A stretch of 26,987 bases of DNA from Ignavibacteria bacterium (GCA_011049495.1 DSBF01000407.1:1-26987); one strand, 5' to 3'. Counted from the stretch's first letter, positions 9,118-17,119 are shown. Notes: generated by a model from the letters alone, not told the origin. Program-made: numbers and translations.

Positions 9118-9774
9118 ATGGGAATTGCAAAAAAGACCGAAAAAAAAACGAGCTCGAAAACTTCTAAGACTGCTGCAAAGAAGAAAACGGCTCCTAAAAA
9201 AACTACAGCAAAACCAAAACCTGTAGCAAAGAAAACAACGGCAAAAAAAGCAACTGAAAAGAAATCAGTTGCAAAAAAATCAGTAAGCACAAAGACTGCT
9301 TCAAATAAGACAAAAGTTGTTAAAGAGGTTGAAATATTATCACCCAAAAAAGTAGTCAAAAAAATAAAGGGATACCCTAAAAAGGATCTTGAAGAATTTA
9401 AGGATATTATCCTTGTTAAGAGAGATGAAATTATTGAACAACTTCAATCTCTTAAAGAACAAATGATGGACCCGACTACCGGTCAGTATGTAAACGAAAG
9501 CTCTCCTTATTCCCTGCATATGGCAGAACAAGGCACCGATGCGATGGAACGCGAGAAATTATACCTCTGGGCACAAAGAGAAAACAAATTCCTCACTTAC
9601 CTTGAAGAAGCTCTTCAGAGGATTGAAAACGGTTCCTACGGTATTTGTGTTGAATGTATTGATGAGCCGCAGAATCTTTGTCCAACCTGTCCGCTTATTC
9701 CAAAGGAAAGATTGAAAGCCGTGCCTCATACACAGCATTGCCTGCAGGTTAAGCAAAAAATGCAAGGAAAGTAA
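9118..9774 (+). CDS. TraR/DksA-type zinc-finger protein with a lysine-rich histone-like N-terminal tail
   Basis: The first 70 of 218 residues are low-complexity Lys/Ala/Thr (25 lysines), resembling bacterial histone H1-like tails that bind nucleic acid. Residues 85-172 are a coiled-coil region (KKDLEEFKDIILVKRDEIIE, and ALQRIENGSYGIC at its end) typical of DksA/TraR proteins, which bind in the secondary channel of RNA polymerase. The zinc finger is rearranged. The first pair is Cys177-x2-Cys180, an extra pair Cys188-x2-Cys191 follows, and the final canonical pair is reduced to Cys208 with Val211 in place of the fourth cysteine; KERLKAVPHTQHC matches the family's conserved end. A strong GGGAGGA site lies just upstream of the ATG at 9118. 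It sits between ileS and lspA, where Bacillus has the DksA-like ylyA. Role in transcription is inferred. Confidence 0.88.
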   Translation: MGIAKKTEKKTSSKTSKTAAKKKTAPKKTTAKPKPVAKKTTAKKATEKKSVAKKSVSTKTASNKTKVVKEVEILSPKKVVKKIKGYPKKDLEEFKDIILVKRDEIIEQLQSLKEQMMDPTTGQYVNESSPYSLHMAEQGTDAMEREKLYLWAQRENKFLTYLEEALQRIENGSYGICVECIDEPQNLCPTCPLIPKERLKAVPHTQHCLQVKQKMQGK

Positions 9775-9793
9775 AAGGGGGAAGTTTAAAAGT

Positions 9794-10426
9794 TTGAGAG
9801 TCTTATACGTTTCGCTATCAATAGTTATTATAGATCAGGTTTCAAAACTCTTTGTAAAGGGATTCTCAATTCCGTTCCTTAATATCAAGGTTAATGGAAT
9901 GAACCTCGGCGAAAGTATTTCAGTTATCGGTGATTTTTTTCGTCTGACATTTGTAGAAAATCCCGGTATGGCTTTCGGTATTAATGTAGGGATAAATTCA
10001 AAATTTTTTCTATCCCTTTTCTCTCTTATCGCTTCTATCGGGCTGATCTATTATATTTATAAAATTCGACATGAGTCCCTAATTAACCGTCTTTCTTTAG
10101 CTTTAATACTTGGCGGAGCTATCGGTAATTTTATCGATAGAGCTTTCTACGGTGTGTTTTACGGATATGCTCCTCTGATGTACGGTAAAGTTGTAGACTT
10201 TTTCCAAGTGGAATTTTGGGATTTTACATTATTTGGTAAAACATACGAAACTTGGCCGATATTTAATGTAGCCGATGCATCTGTTACTATAGGTGTTATA
10301 TTAATGCTGATATTCCATGGAAAAATATATGATAAATCTAAAGATGAAGACAAGGCTGAAACCGAAAAAGACGAACCAATTGAGACGGTAAAAGATGAGC
10401 AAATTGATATCGGAAAAAATATTTAG
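9794..10426 (+). CDS. lspA: Lipoprotein signal peptidase (signal peptidase II)
   Basis: An inner-membrane aspartyl protease that removes signal peptides from prolipoproteins after lipid attachment. It would process the lipoproteins encoded at 17267, 21947 and 23734. Signatures: VIIDQVSKLFV near the N-terminus, VENPGMAFG (54-62), GGAIGNFIDR with catalytic Asp115, and FNVADASVTIGV with catalytic Asp161. Four hydrophobic segments fit the family. There is no suitable ATG, so the TTG at 9794 is taken as the start, supported by a GGGGG-AAG ribosome site about 10 bases upstream. After residue 180 a charged Lys/Glu/Asp tail of about 30 residues extends beyond the usual length. The 3' end overlaps rluD by 32 bases. 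Confidence 0.95.
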   Translation: MRVLYVSLSIVIIDQVSKLFVKGFSIPFLNIKVNGMNLGESISVIGDFFRLTFVENPGMAFGINVGINSKFFLSLFSLIASIGLIYYIYKIRHESLINRLSLALILGGAIGNFIDRAFYGVFYGYAPLMYGKVVDFFQVEFWDFTLFGKTYETWPIFNVADASVTIGVILMLIFHGKIYDKSKDEDKAETEKDEPIETVKDEQIDIGKNI

Positions 10427-11378
10427 ATACGAAATTACTAACGGTAAGAAAAAAGAACGTATAGACACATACCTCGCAAACTCAATTGAAAATTCCACAC
10501 GATCGAAAATTCAAAAATTAATTAAAGCTGAACTTGTTACTGTCAACGACAAAACGGTCAAATCCAATTACCTGGTTGTCCCCGGTGATATAATCGAAGT
10601 TAAGATACCAGTTTCACCTCGACCGGAACACATCGATCCGGAAAATATTCCTCTCGATATATTATATGAAGATGAATACTTGCTTGTTGTAAACAAACCT
10701 CCCGGCATGGTAGCTCACCCTGCACTTGGAAATTATTCCGGTACATTAGTTAATGCGTTACTTCATTACACAAAAAATTTAAGTGAATATAATAGTGGAA
10801 ACCCGGTTCGTCCCGGCATTATTCATAGGATTGACAAAGAGACCAGTGGTTTATTGCTTATTGCGAAGGATGAAAATGTTCACGCAAAACTAGCCAAGCA
10901 GTTTGCCGATCATACTATCGATAGAGAATATTGGGCAATATGCTGGGGCATATTCAAAAATAGTACGGGTGAAGTAATCGCAAACATTGCACGAAGTAAA
11001 AGAGATCGTAAAATATTTTCGGTGAGCGATACTGAGGGCAAACATGCACATACCTATTATGAAGTAATAGAAGAATTTGAATTCGCTTCACTTCTTAAGC
11101 TAAAATTAAAAACCGGTAGAACTCATCAAATACGTGTTCATATGTCTTACATCAATCATCCTATATTTGGTGACCCGACTTATGGCGGGAGAGTAATTGT
11201 CTACGGCAGCAATCTTCCCAAAATGAAATCAAGAATTCATAATTTGTTGGAATTAATGCCGAGACAAGCTTTGCATGCAAAAACATTAGGGTTCTTCCAT
11301 CCTGTAAAAAAAGAAAAAGTTTTTATTGATTCCGAACTTCCTTTCGATATGCAAACACTAATTGAAAAATTACGTTAG
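10395..11378 (+). CDS. rluD: RluD-family 23S rRNA pseudouridine synthase
   Basis: Converts specific uridines of 23S rRNA to pseudouridine. An N-terminal S4 RNA-binding domain (about 20-80; ERIDTYLAN, SKIQKLIKAELVTVN) precedes the catalytic domain. The catalytic aspartate is Asp147 in IIHRIDKETSGLLLIAK, and LKTGRTHQIRVHMSYINHP followed by FGDPTYGG completes the family signature. Length (327) is normal. The start inside the lspA tail is kept because the protein then begins with the usual short strand before S4. In Bacillus the homologue ylyB also directly follows lspA. Exact target uridines (RluD, RluC and RluA-type) cannot be told from sequence inspection alone. Confidence 0.93.
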   Translation: MSKLISEKIFRYEITNGKKKERIDTYLANSIENSTRSKIQKLIKAELVTVNDKTVKSNYLVVPGDIIEVKIPVSPRPEHIDPENIPLDILYEDEYLLVVNKPPGMVAHPALGNYSGTLVNALLHYTKNLSEYNSGNPVRPGIIHRIDKETSGLLLIAKDENVHAKLAKQFADHTIDREYWAICWGIFKNSTGEVIANIARSKRDRKIFSVSDTEGKHAHTYYEVIEEFEFASLLKLKLKTGRTHQIRVHMSYINHPIFGDPTYGGRVIVYGSNLPKMKSRIHNLLELMPRQALHAKTLGFFHPVKKEKVFIDSELPFDMQTLIEKLR

Positions 11379-11443
11379 TAAAATAGGGTGTATTTTAAAA
11401 ATCTTTCCTATATCTTTAACATTATTTACAAACGAGTACAACC

Positions 11444-12142
11444 ATGTTTAATCCTTTTGATGTCTTAAATCCCAACCTGCTTATAGTAATCGGATTGTCT
11501 GGAATTCTTATTGGGATAATTTCCGTAATGGTTTTTCTTAAAAGACGAATTATGAAATTAGTCGGTAAAGAAGAAAAGAAAATCCCCGGTCTATTAGGAA
11601 GCAGTAGAAATTTAATTACGATGCTGTTGCTTATTGCAATTGGAGGAATGCTGCTTTTCTTAGGTTTCTTTTTTATCGCATATCATAATTTTACTTATGA
11701 AGAAAAAGTTGCTGTTGTAGAGATACAACCAATTTCCGAAAAGCGTTGCAATTTATTTTTGGAAGAATTTTTAGAAGATGGTAAATCAAATTATTATAGG
11801 TTTGAGATTGCAGGTGATCAATGGATGATTGAAGGAGATATTCTGAAGTGGTCTGATTACATGAACTTTTTGGGTCTGAATAGCCGTTATAGGTTAAACA
11901 GAGTTCGCGGCAGATTCATTAAGACTGAGGAAGAAATTTCAACATCGCCAACCGTTCATTCCTTAATTCAAGATGAAGAAGATTTTCTATGGAATATACT
12001 TTATGATGTCGGTCATAAAATGCCGTTTGTTAATACTGTATATGGAAACGCGGCATATCAACTTACCGGCAAACCGAAAAAATTTGAAGTCTTTGTAACT
12101 ACTTCCGGTTTCGGGATAAGGGAAATTGAGATAAACAAGTGA
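11444..12142 (+). CDS. Membrane protein with two N-terminal helices and a soluble C-terminal domain, function unknown
   Basis: A 232-residue protein with two hydrophobic segments (about 11-32 and 57-80) separated by a short basic loop (KRRIMKLVGKEEKK), then a soluble domain of about 150 residues. The domain contains DQWMIEGDILKWSDYMNFLG and NSRYRLNRVRGRF. From memory these resemble a family sometimes labelled as a multidrug transporter or efflux pump, but two helices are too few for a transporter and I would not carry that name over. It follows rluD by 65 bases with no visible ribosome site, and it is the last + strand gene before the reversed cytochrome locus. Confidence 0.8.
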   Translation: MFNPFDVLNPNLLIVIGLSGILIGIISVMVFLKRRIMKLVGKEEKKIPGLLGSSRNLITMLLLIAIGGMLLFLGFFFIAYHNFTYEEKVAVVEIQPISEKRCNLFLEEFLEDGKSNYYRFEIAGDQWMIEGDILKWSDYMNFLGLNSRYRLNRVRGRFIKTEEEISTSPTVHSLIQDEEDFLWNILYDVGHKMPFVNTVYGNAAYQLTGKPKKFEVFVTTSGFGIREIEINK

Positions 12143-12191
12143 TGCTTGATCGGCTGCAATGTTCCAATAATCTTTTCGAAAGTTTTAAATC

Positions 12192-12219
12192 AAAAAAAAG
12201 ACCCAACAAAACCGGGTCT
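12192..12219 (-). terminator. Intrinsic terminator for the minus-strand cytochrome gene
   Basis: A 6-bp stem (AGACCC at 12199-12204 with GGGTCT at 12214-12219) and a 9-nt loop are flanked on the + strand by an A run at 12192-12199, which reads as an eight-U tail on the minus strand. It lies about 30 bases beyond the stop of the cytochrome gene. On the + strand there is no U tract, so it should not stop the upstream gene efficiently. Confidence 0.75.
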
Positions 12220-12250
12220 CAATAACAAAAACAGAGGATGTTTGAGAAAA

Positions 12251-14267
12251 TTATTTTACAAGAACCATCTTCTTAACTTGAACATTTTCATTGGTTGTAA
12301 TTCTGTAGAAATATACACCTGAAGCATTATTTGCAGCATTCCACTCAACATTATATCTTCCTGCAGAAATGTGATCATCAACCAATCTTGTAACTTCTTT
12401 GCCTAATGCATCATAAATTGTTAATGTTACTTCACCTGCTTTAGGAATCGAGAAACTGATTGTAGTTGATGGGTTAAATGGATTAGGATAGTTCTGAGCT
12501 AATTCGAATGATACCGGAATTTGTCCATCTTCAGGAGCAACATCACTGATTTCACCTTTTAATACACCAAGCGTTAATTTCAACAATTCAACGGCAAACT
12601 CAGGATTGTGCATACCTCGCGATCTATCCGTATTAATTAACAAATAATTCCAGGCAGCTTGTGCTTAAACCAATGTTACTGAAGAGTCAGTAATCATTAA
12701 ATGATCCGCACCATCATTGGGTAATAATTCATAAATTTGATGTAAAAGTCCTTCAACTTCAATTTGCAATCCTTCTTCAATTCCATTACCATCGTGATCT
12801 GCAATGCCGTTGATATATAATTTTTTCTGGTCAAAATCATCACCAACATCACCATGGCAAGGAGCGCAAACACCCACATTTGCAGTACCGTCAGGAGTTC
12901 TCATAGCAAATGTATGCCCACCTGCGTATATGCTTTTTGTGTTTCTTCATCAAGCGGACCAGGTCCCATATGACAGCCGACACAAGCATTATCTATAGCC
13001 TGAAGGTGAGGTGAAGTAGGAACATTGTAACCCCATGTCACAGCATTTTTACCAACCAATACATCACCTTGCCCGCTGTAGTGAGGTCCAAAGTGACTGC
13101 TTAGATTTCTCAAATAATTATTAGTATAATCAACAGCGTCTCTTCGTGCTTTATGACAGGTAATACACAATCTTCCTTCATTACCTAAATTAACAACATA
13201 ACCATTAGTAAGTGTTGCAGAAACTAATCTAAGTTGTGCATGGTTTGTAGCGTCATGAGGATCATGGCAAGTAGCACAAGTTATCGGAATTGGGCTAGGT
13301 GCTGCTGCAAGCGGCTGTTGACCGCCTTTAATCCATTCTACAAAACCTGAACCACTGTGACGGTTAGCGCAACCAGCTCTTCCGCCTGCATAACCAACAT
13401 TAGGTCCGGTTGCGTGGACAGAAATATCCCATTGCTGTGGAAATACGTGATGCGAACCTTGATCGTGGCAGTAACCACAAGTTTCGGCATCAAGGTTAGT
13501 AACAATTGCATTGTTGCCGGTTTGCCCTAAGTGATTTCCACCTGGTCCATGGCAGCTTTCACATTGAATTCTTGCCATCGCCATTGCTTCGGGGAATTGT
13601 TGTACTAATTGATCCCAAACTCCAGGTCCTAATTGAGCAGGGAATTCAAAAGGATAATCGTCAAATCCGCCGTTTACTGCTGTTGGATTTGCATCATACC
13701 CGGTAGTATGACATTGCAAACAACTGGCGCGGAAATGTGAACTGAGTTCACCATTAAAAGCTCTTTCCGTATCTGAATAGTGACCTGTTCCTCGCCACTT
13801 GTTTCAATAAATCCGTATAGTGAGTTGTTATGACAATTCATACATGAAACCGGGCCGCCATCTACACCTAAATACATTGCTGAATTAAAAGTAATATCGG
13901 CTGTCACTCCATTATCACCAAATTCAATTACATACCTGCCTGTTTTATCAGGAGTGAATTTTAAGTAAATAACATTATCGCCTTCAGCTAAAGTATTGTT
14001 TAGTGTGGTTTGTGAGCCTGCGGGAGAAACCGGCATAGTCCACACCGGGTTAGTAAAACTTTCTGCTGTTGATACTTTTAAATAGACCATAGTACCAACA
14101 CCAACACTCGTTAATCCGCTGTAAGGATACTCGAAGAAATCATCAACGAGGTCGTAGGTGATCATACGGGGAGAAACTCCGTATGTTTCCAGTTTTAGAG
14201 ATTGTGCCATTGTTAGGCTACAAAACAACAGCACAGTACTCAGTAAAATGGTAAGGTTTTTTGACAT
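12251..14267 (-). pseudogene. Multiheme cytochrome c with T9SS sorting domain, disrupted by two frameshifts and an internal stop
   Basis: Read through its lesions, this gene encodes about 672 residues: a signal peptide (ending LTMAQ), an Ig-like N-terminal region, nine heme sites, and a C-terminal T9SS type A sorting domain (ELAQNYPNPFNPSTTISFSI to the terminal KKMVLVK). Eight CxxCH motifs are intact (CMNCH, CLQCH, CESCH, CGYCH, CATCH, CITCH, CVGCH, CAPCH). The ninth reads CANRH (13371-13357). Fragments in order are 14267-about 13800, about 13800-12920, and 12919-12251. One base is missing near 13800 (the frame changes before KWRGTGHYSD) and one near 12920 (before GHTFAMRTPDG); TAA at 12667-12665 then interrupts before AQAAWNYLL. 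Adding two bases gives exactly 673 codons, so nothing else is lost. A perfect AGGAGG lies 7 bases before the ATG. The intact protein would have been exported and anchored outside the cell for electron transfer; this is inferred. Assembly error is the alternative explanation. Confidence 0.85.
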
Positions 14268-14317
14268 ATAACTGCCTCCTGTTTGGGGAAATGAGTTTAT
14301 TTATGTTTAGTAAAAAT

Positions 14318-14348
14318 CAAAGATAATACCATCTTATTATTCGTTAAA
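14318..14348 (-). promoter_or_regulatory. Candidate Bacteroidota-type promoter of the cytochrome gene
   Basis: On the minus strand TATCTTTG (14325-14318) matches the Bacteroidota -7 box TAnnTTTG, and TTTA (14348-14345) lies 19 nt upstream where TTTG is expected. The resulting leader would be roughly 45 nt and includes the AGGAGG site at 14280-14275. Whether this lineage uses that consensus is an assumption. Confidence 0.3.
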
Positions 14349-14451
14349 TTCGCATATTTTCTAATCAGAATCAAGGTCAATTTCTAAGTTTCAAGAAATC
14401 CTTTTTTGCGATTTATTTGTTCTAAGAAAACATAGGATATTTAGATAATGA

Positions 14452-14470
14452 GATATAAGTCTCTTATATC
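14452..14470. repeat. Perfect 8-bp palindrome between divergent genes
   Basis: GATATAAG (14452-14459) and CTTATATC (14463-14470) are perfect inverted arms around a 3-nt centre, TCT. It lies in the 279-base gap between the cytochrome gene and cysS, about 20 bases upstream of the candidate cysS -7 box at 14491. The form suits a dimeric regulator's operator or a small hairpin; nothing in the sequence names the protein. Apart from this and the promoter candidates, the gap is plain AT-rich sequence. Confidence 0.4.
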
Positions 14471-14490
14471 CACAAGAATAATATAGTAAT

Positions 14491-14498
14491 TAATTTTG
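14491..14498 (+). promoter_or_regulatory. Candidate -7 box for cysS
   Basis: TAATTTTG fits the Bacteroidota -7 consensus TAnnTTTG and would start transcription about 40 bases before the cysS ATG. No TTTG is found at the expected upstream distance, so support is weak. Confidence 0.2.
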
Positions 14499-14546
14499 AA
14501 TAAAGTAAGACCTATTAGTATATTTTAATCAAAAAAAAATGGCTTT

Positions 14547-15953
14547 ATGATTATATATAATACACTTACCAAAACAAAAGAAGAATTCGAACCGATAAAC
14601 CCGCCAAATGTGACGATGTATGTTTGCGGACCAACTGTATATGATCTATTTCATATTGGAAATGCAAGATCATTTATCATGGCGGATATTATCAGAAAGT
14701 ATCTAATCTATAAAGGATATAATGTCAAATATGTAATGAACATTACTGATATTGATGATAAAATAATCAAAAAGTCGAATGAGGAAAAAGTCGATTCTAA
14801 GTTAATTGCCGAGAAATTTGCTGATGCGTTTCTTCAAGATACAAAATTATTAAATATTGCAAAAGCCGATTTGTTCCCCAGAGCAACCGAACATATAGAA
14901 GAAATTATTTCCATGATTGATTCGTTAATAAAGAAAGGTTTTGCTTACAATATTGAAGGCAATGTTTTTTATGATGTAAACAAATTTGATGGTTATGGTA
15001 AATTAAGCGGTAAAAAAATTGATGAATTGATTGCCGGTTCTCGAATAGAAATAAATGATCTGAAAAAAAATCCGCTTGATTTTACACTTTGGAAAAAAGC
15101 AAAAGAGGGTGAACCGGCTTGGGATAGTCCTTGGGGAAAAGGACGTCCGGGTTGGCATATTGAATGTTCGGCAATGAGTATAAAACATTTGGGTGAAACT
15201 ATTGATATTCATGCAGGCGGAAATGATTTGATTTTTCCTCATCACGAAAATGAAATTGCACAAAGTGAAGCGGCAACCTCCCATCAATTTGTAAAGTACT
15301 GGATTCATTTTGGATTCCTAAATATTCAAAACGAAAAAATGTCTAAATCACTCGGTAACTTTTTTACAGCAAGGGAAATACTAAAAAAATATTCTGCAGA
15401 ATCAATTCGACTTCTTTTTAGTCAAACACATTATGCGGGTCCGTTAAATTTCAGTGAAGACCTTTTAGAATCTGCAAAAAAAGGATTGGAAAAAATCAAC
15501 AATCTTGTTGAACATGTTAATGAAAAAATTGCAAAAGATATAGTTGGTGATTTAATCGATTTTGATTTTGATAAATACTATTTCGGATTCGAAAATAGTA
15601 TGGATGATGATTTTAATTCTCCTCAAGCTGTTGCAGTAATTTTTGATTTTGTCAGATCGGTAAACTCTGTTATTGCTAAGAATGATAACATTGATATTAA
15701 GTTTTATGAAGATGTGAAATTATTCCTGGAAAAAACCGCTCAAAATGTTTTGGGAATAATCAAGTTTGATAATGAATCAAAACAAATAAGCGATTCAAAA
15801 GAAAATGAACTTGTTGAGCTGCTGATATCAATGCGAACCGATGCTAAGAAAAATAAGAATTATGAACTTGCCGATTTAATACGGAATAAGTTAGCAGACA
15901 TTGGTTTCCAACTTGTGGATACAAAGAGTGGAACAACATTCAAAAAAAAATAA
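14547..15953 (+). CDS. cysS: Cysteinyl-tRNA synthetase
   Basis: Attaches cysteine to tRNA-Cys in the cytoplasm. The catalytic HIGH equivalent is HIGN (36-39) in TVYDLFHIGNARSF, and KMSKS lies at 264-268. The zinc that selects cysteine over serine is held by Cys27 (MYVCGPT), Cys207 (GWHIECSAM), His232 (FPHHENE) and Glu236, all present. At 468 residues it has the standard bacterial length, including the helical anticodon domain. The ATG at 14547 gives the family's normal N-terminus (IIYNTLTKTKEEF). No clear Shine-Dalgarno precedes it. Its 3' end overlaps the next small gene by 26-53 bases depending on that gene's start. Confidence 0.97.
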   Translation: MIIYNTLTKTKEEFEPINPPNVTMYVCGPTVYDLFHIGNARSFIMADIIRKYLIYKGYNVKYVMNITDIDDKIIKKSNEEKVDSKLIAEKFADAFLQDTKLLNIAKADLFPRATEHIEEIISMIDSLIKKGFAYNIEGNVFYDVNKFDGYGKLSGKKIDELIAGSRIEINDLKKNPLDFTLWKKAKEGEPAWDSPWGKGRPGWHIECSAMSIKHLGETIDIHAGGNDLIFPHHENEIAQSEAATSHQFVKYWIHFGFLNIQNEKMSKSLGNFFTAREILKKYSAESIRLLFSQTHYAGPLNFSEDLLESAKKGLEKINNLVEHVNEKIAKDIVGDLIDFDFDKYYFGFENSMDDDFNSPQAVAVIFDFVRSVNSVIAKNDNIDIKFYEDVKLFLEKTAQNVLGIIKFDNESKQISDSKENELVELLISMRTDAKKNKNYELADLIRNKLADIGFQLVDTKSGTTFKKK

Positions 15954-16308
15954 AGTAATAAAATTGATCATTACATTTTTTGTTACACTCTTAATTTTAT
16001 TGTTCTTATCTTGGTTCTATATTTTTAATATCTACGAAGTAAAAATAATTTTGAAGGAATTGAGTTCCTCAAATTATGTCTTGGAATTAGTGCCGCTCAA
16101 TTCATTAGGAAAGAGAGCACCTTGGAGAAGTATTAAATATTCTTATAAAATTGTTGAAGGAAAAGAAAATATTAAAAAAATTTCTGAATCAGAAAATGTC
16201 ATTAATTTACAGCTTGAGGATGATTCTATTCAGGTTAAGCTGGAGATAAATACTAATAAAACACAAAATATTTTTCTTGTAGAAATACCAAATCACAAAA
16301 CGGAATGA
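15928..16308 (+). CDS. Small single-pass membrane protein, function unknown
   Basis: No ATG is available. GTG at 15928 gives 126 residues and a 26-base overlap with cysS; TTG at 15901 (135 residues) and TTG at 15964 are alternatives, and none has a convincing ribosome site. A basic N-terminus (HSKKNKVIK) is followed by one strong membrane helix (about 10-35). The remaining 90 residues look like a beta-rich extracytoplasmic domain: VKIILKELSSSNYVLELVPL, then PWRSIKYSYKIVEG. The pattern recalls a single Ig-like domain, which is only an impression. Its stop overlaps the next start (ATGA), so it is probably expressed with the downstream barrel protein. Confidence 0.65.
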   Translation: MEQHSKKNKVIKLIITFFVTLLILLFLSWFYIFNIYEVKIILKELSSSNYVLELVPLNSLGKRAPWRSIKYSYKIVEGKENIKKISESENVINLQLEDDSIQVKLEINTNKTQNIFLVEIPNHKTE

Positions 16309-17081
16309 AGATGAAAAAGATAATTGCACTTGTATTGTTTTTCTTTTTAAGTGTTATTCAATTTGCGCAAGGTACTGCCGGTACCGATGCTAAATATGAA
16401 TACCGTTCTTTAATTGATCTTCCTTCAGCCGGAATTCTTGAAAAAGGATTTGTCGGTGTAACCGCCGATGTTCTGCCATTCGGTGTTGTAATATCAAAAA
16501 TCGAAGTTGGTGTTTTTGATAATTTCAGTTTTGGTATTTCTTACGGCGGTGCAAATATTATTGGTACCGGTAAAGTCGATTGGTACAAATTACCCGGTGT
16601 CAATGTTCGTGCCCGCTTAATTGACGAGACTGAAGGTATGCCTGCATTCACTTTAGGATTTGATTCTCAAGGCAAAGGATTGTATGATGAAGAACTCAAT
16701 AGATTTGAAATAAAATCACCCGGTTTTTATCTGGCGGTTGCTAAGAATTTTGAATTTCTCGGTTACCTCAGTTTGCATGGAATAATAAATTATTCATTAG
16801 AGCGCGATGATGATGACAAAGACTTAAATCTTGGTGTCGGTTTTGAAAAAACAATTGGACCAAAAATTTCGTTCGTTGGCGAATATAATTTTGCTATTAA
16901 TGATAATACAATTAAAGCATATGGTGACGGGGCGGGTTATATGAATATCGGTCTTCGATGGTCGGTTGGAGAAGGTTTTACAATAGGGCTTGATTTGAGA
17001 GATTTAATTGCAAACAAAAAAATTACAAGCAACAAAGCCGATAGAGCCATCTTTGTCGAATTCATACGTTCTATCTTCTAA
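16305..17081 (+). CDS. Probable outer-membrane beta-barrel protein
   Basis: A 258-residue exported protein with a signal peptide (MKMKKIIALVLFFFLSVIQF, cleavage after the AQG region) and then alternating amphipathic strands with many Gly and aromatic residues, such as DNFSFGISYGGANIIGTG and LRWSVGEGFTIGLDLRDL. The chain ends in Phe (FVEFIRSIF), as expected for BAM-assembled barrels. No conserved enzyme motif is visible. ATG at 16311 is a possible second start two codons in. It belongs to the cysS-side transcription unit by overlap with the previous gene. A family name was not recognised; a role in transport or as a structural porin cannot be distinguished. Confidence 0.75.
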   Translation: MKMKKIIALVLFFFLSVIQFAQGTAGTDAKYEYRSLIDLPSAGILEKGFVGVTADVLPFGVVISKIEVGVFDNFSFGISYGGANIIGTGKVDWYKLPGVNVRARLIDETEGMPAFTLGFDSQGKGLYDEELNRFEIKSPGFYLAVAKNFEFLGYLSLHGIINYSLERDDDDKDLNLGVGFEKTIGPKISFVGEYNFAINDNTIKAYGDGAGYMNIGLRWSVGEGFTIGLDLRDLIANKKITSNKADRAIFVEFIRSIF

Positions 17082-17119
17082 TACATCCGAATAATTGTGA
17101 ACTTTTGCAGTTAAAAGGT

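Noticed and set aside
9099..9359. Minus-strand hydrophobic 86-codon frame opposite the DksA-like gene
   Set aside because: Its Phe/Val-rich sequence is the complement of the Lys/Ala repeats in the histone-like tail.
11444..12142. Efflux-pump identity for the two-helix membrane protein
   Set aside because: Two membrane helices and a soluble domain do not fit any multidrug transporter; the label is probably an inherited misannotation.
12665..12667. Recoding of the internal TAA (readthrough or a special amino acid) in the cytochrome gene
   Set aside because: TAA is not used for selenocysteine or pyrrolysine, and two frameshifts and a heme-site mutation in the same gene make simple decay or sequence error more likely.
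12804..13706. + strand open frames opposite the cytochrome gene
   Set aside because: They encode no recognisable features and mirror the strong minus-strand coding signal with heme motifs.
13674..13810. Programmed frameshift at the first cytochrome break
   Set aside because: No slippery heptamer or downstream structure is visible at GAAAC/AAGTGG, and a second shift plus a stop would also need explaining.
14539..14550. Mini-ORF (ATG GCT TTA TGA) overlapping the cysS start as a regulatory leader peptide
   Set aside because: Three codons without a ribosome site or cysteine codons are expected by chance in such sequence.
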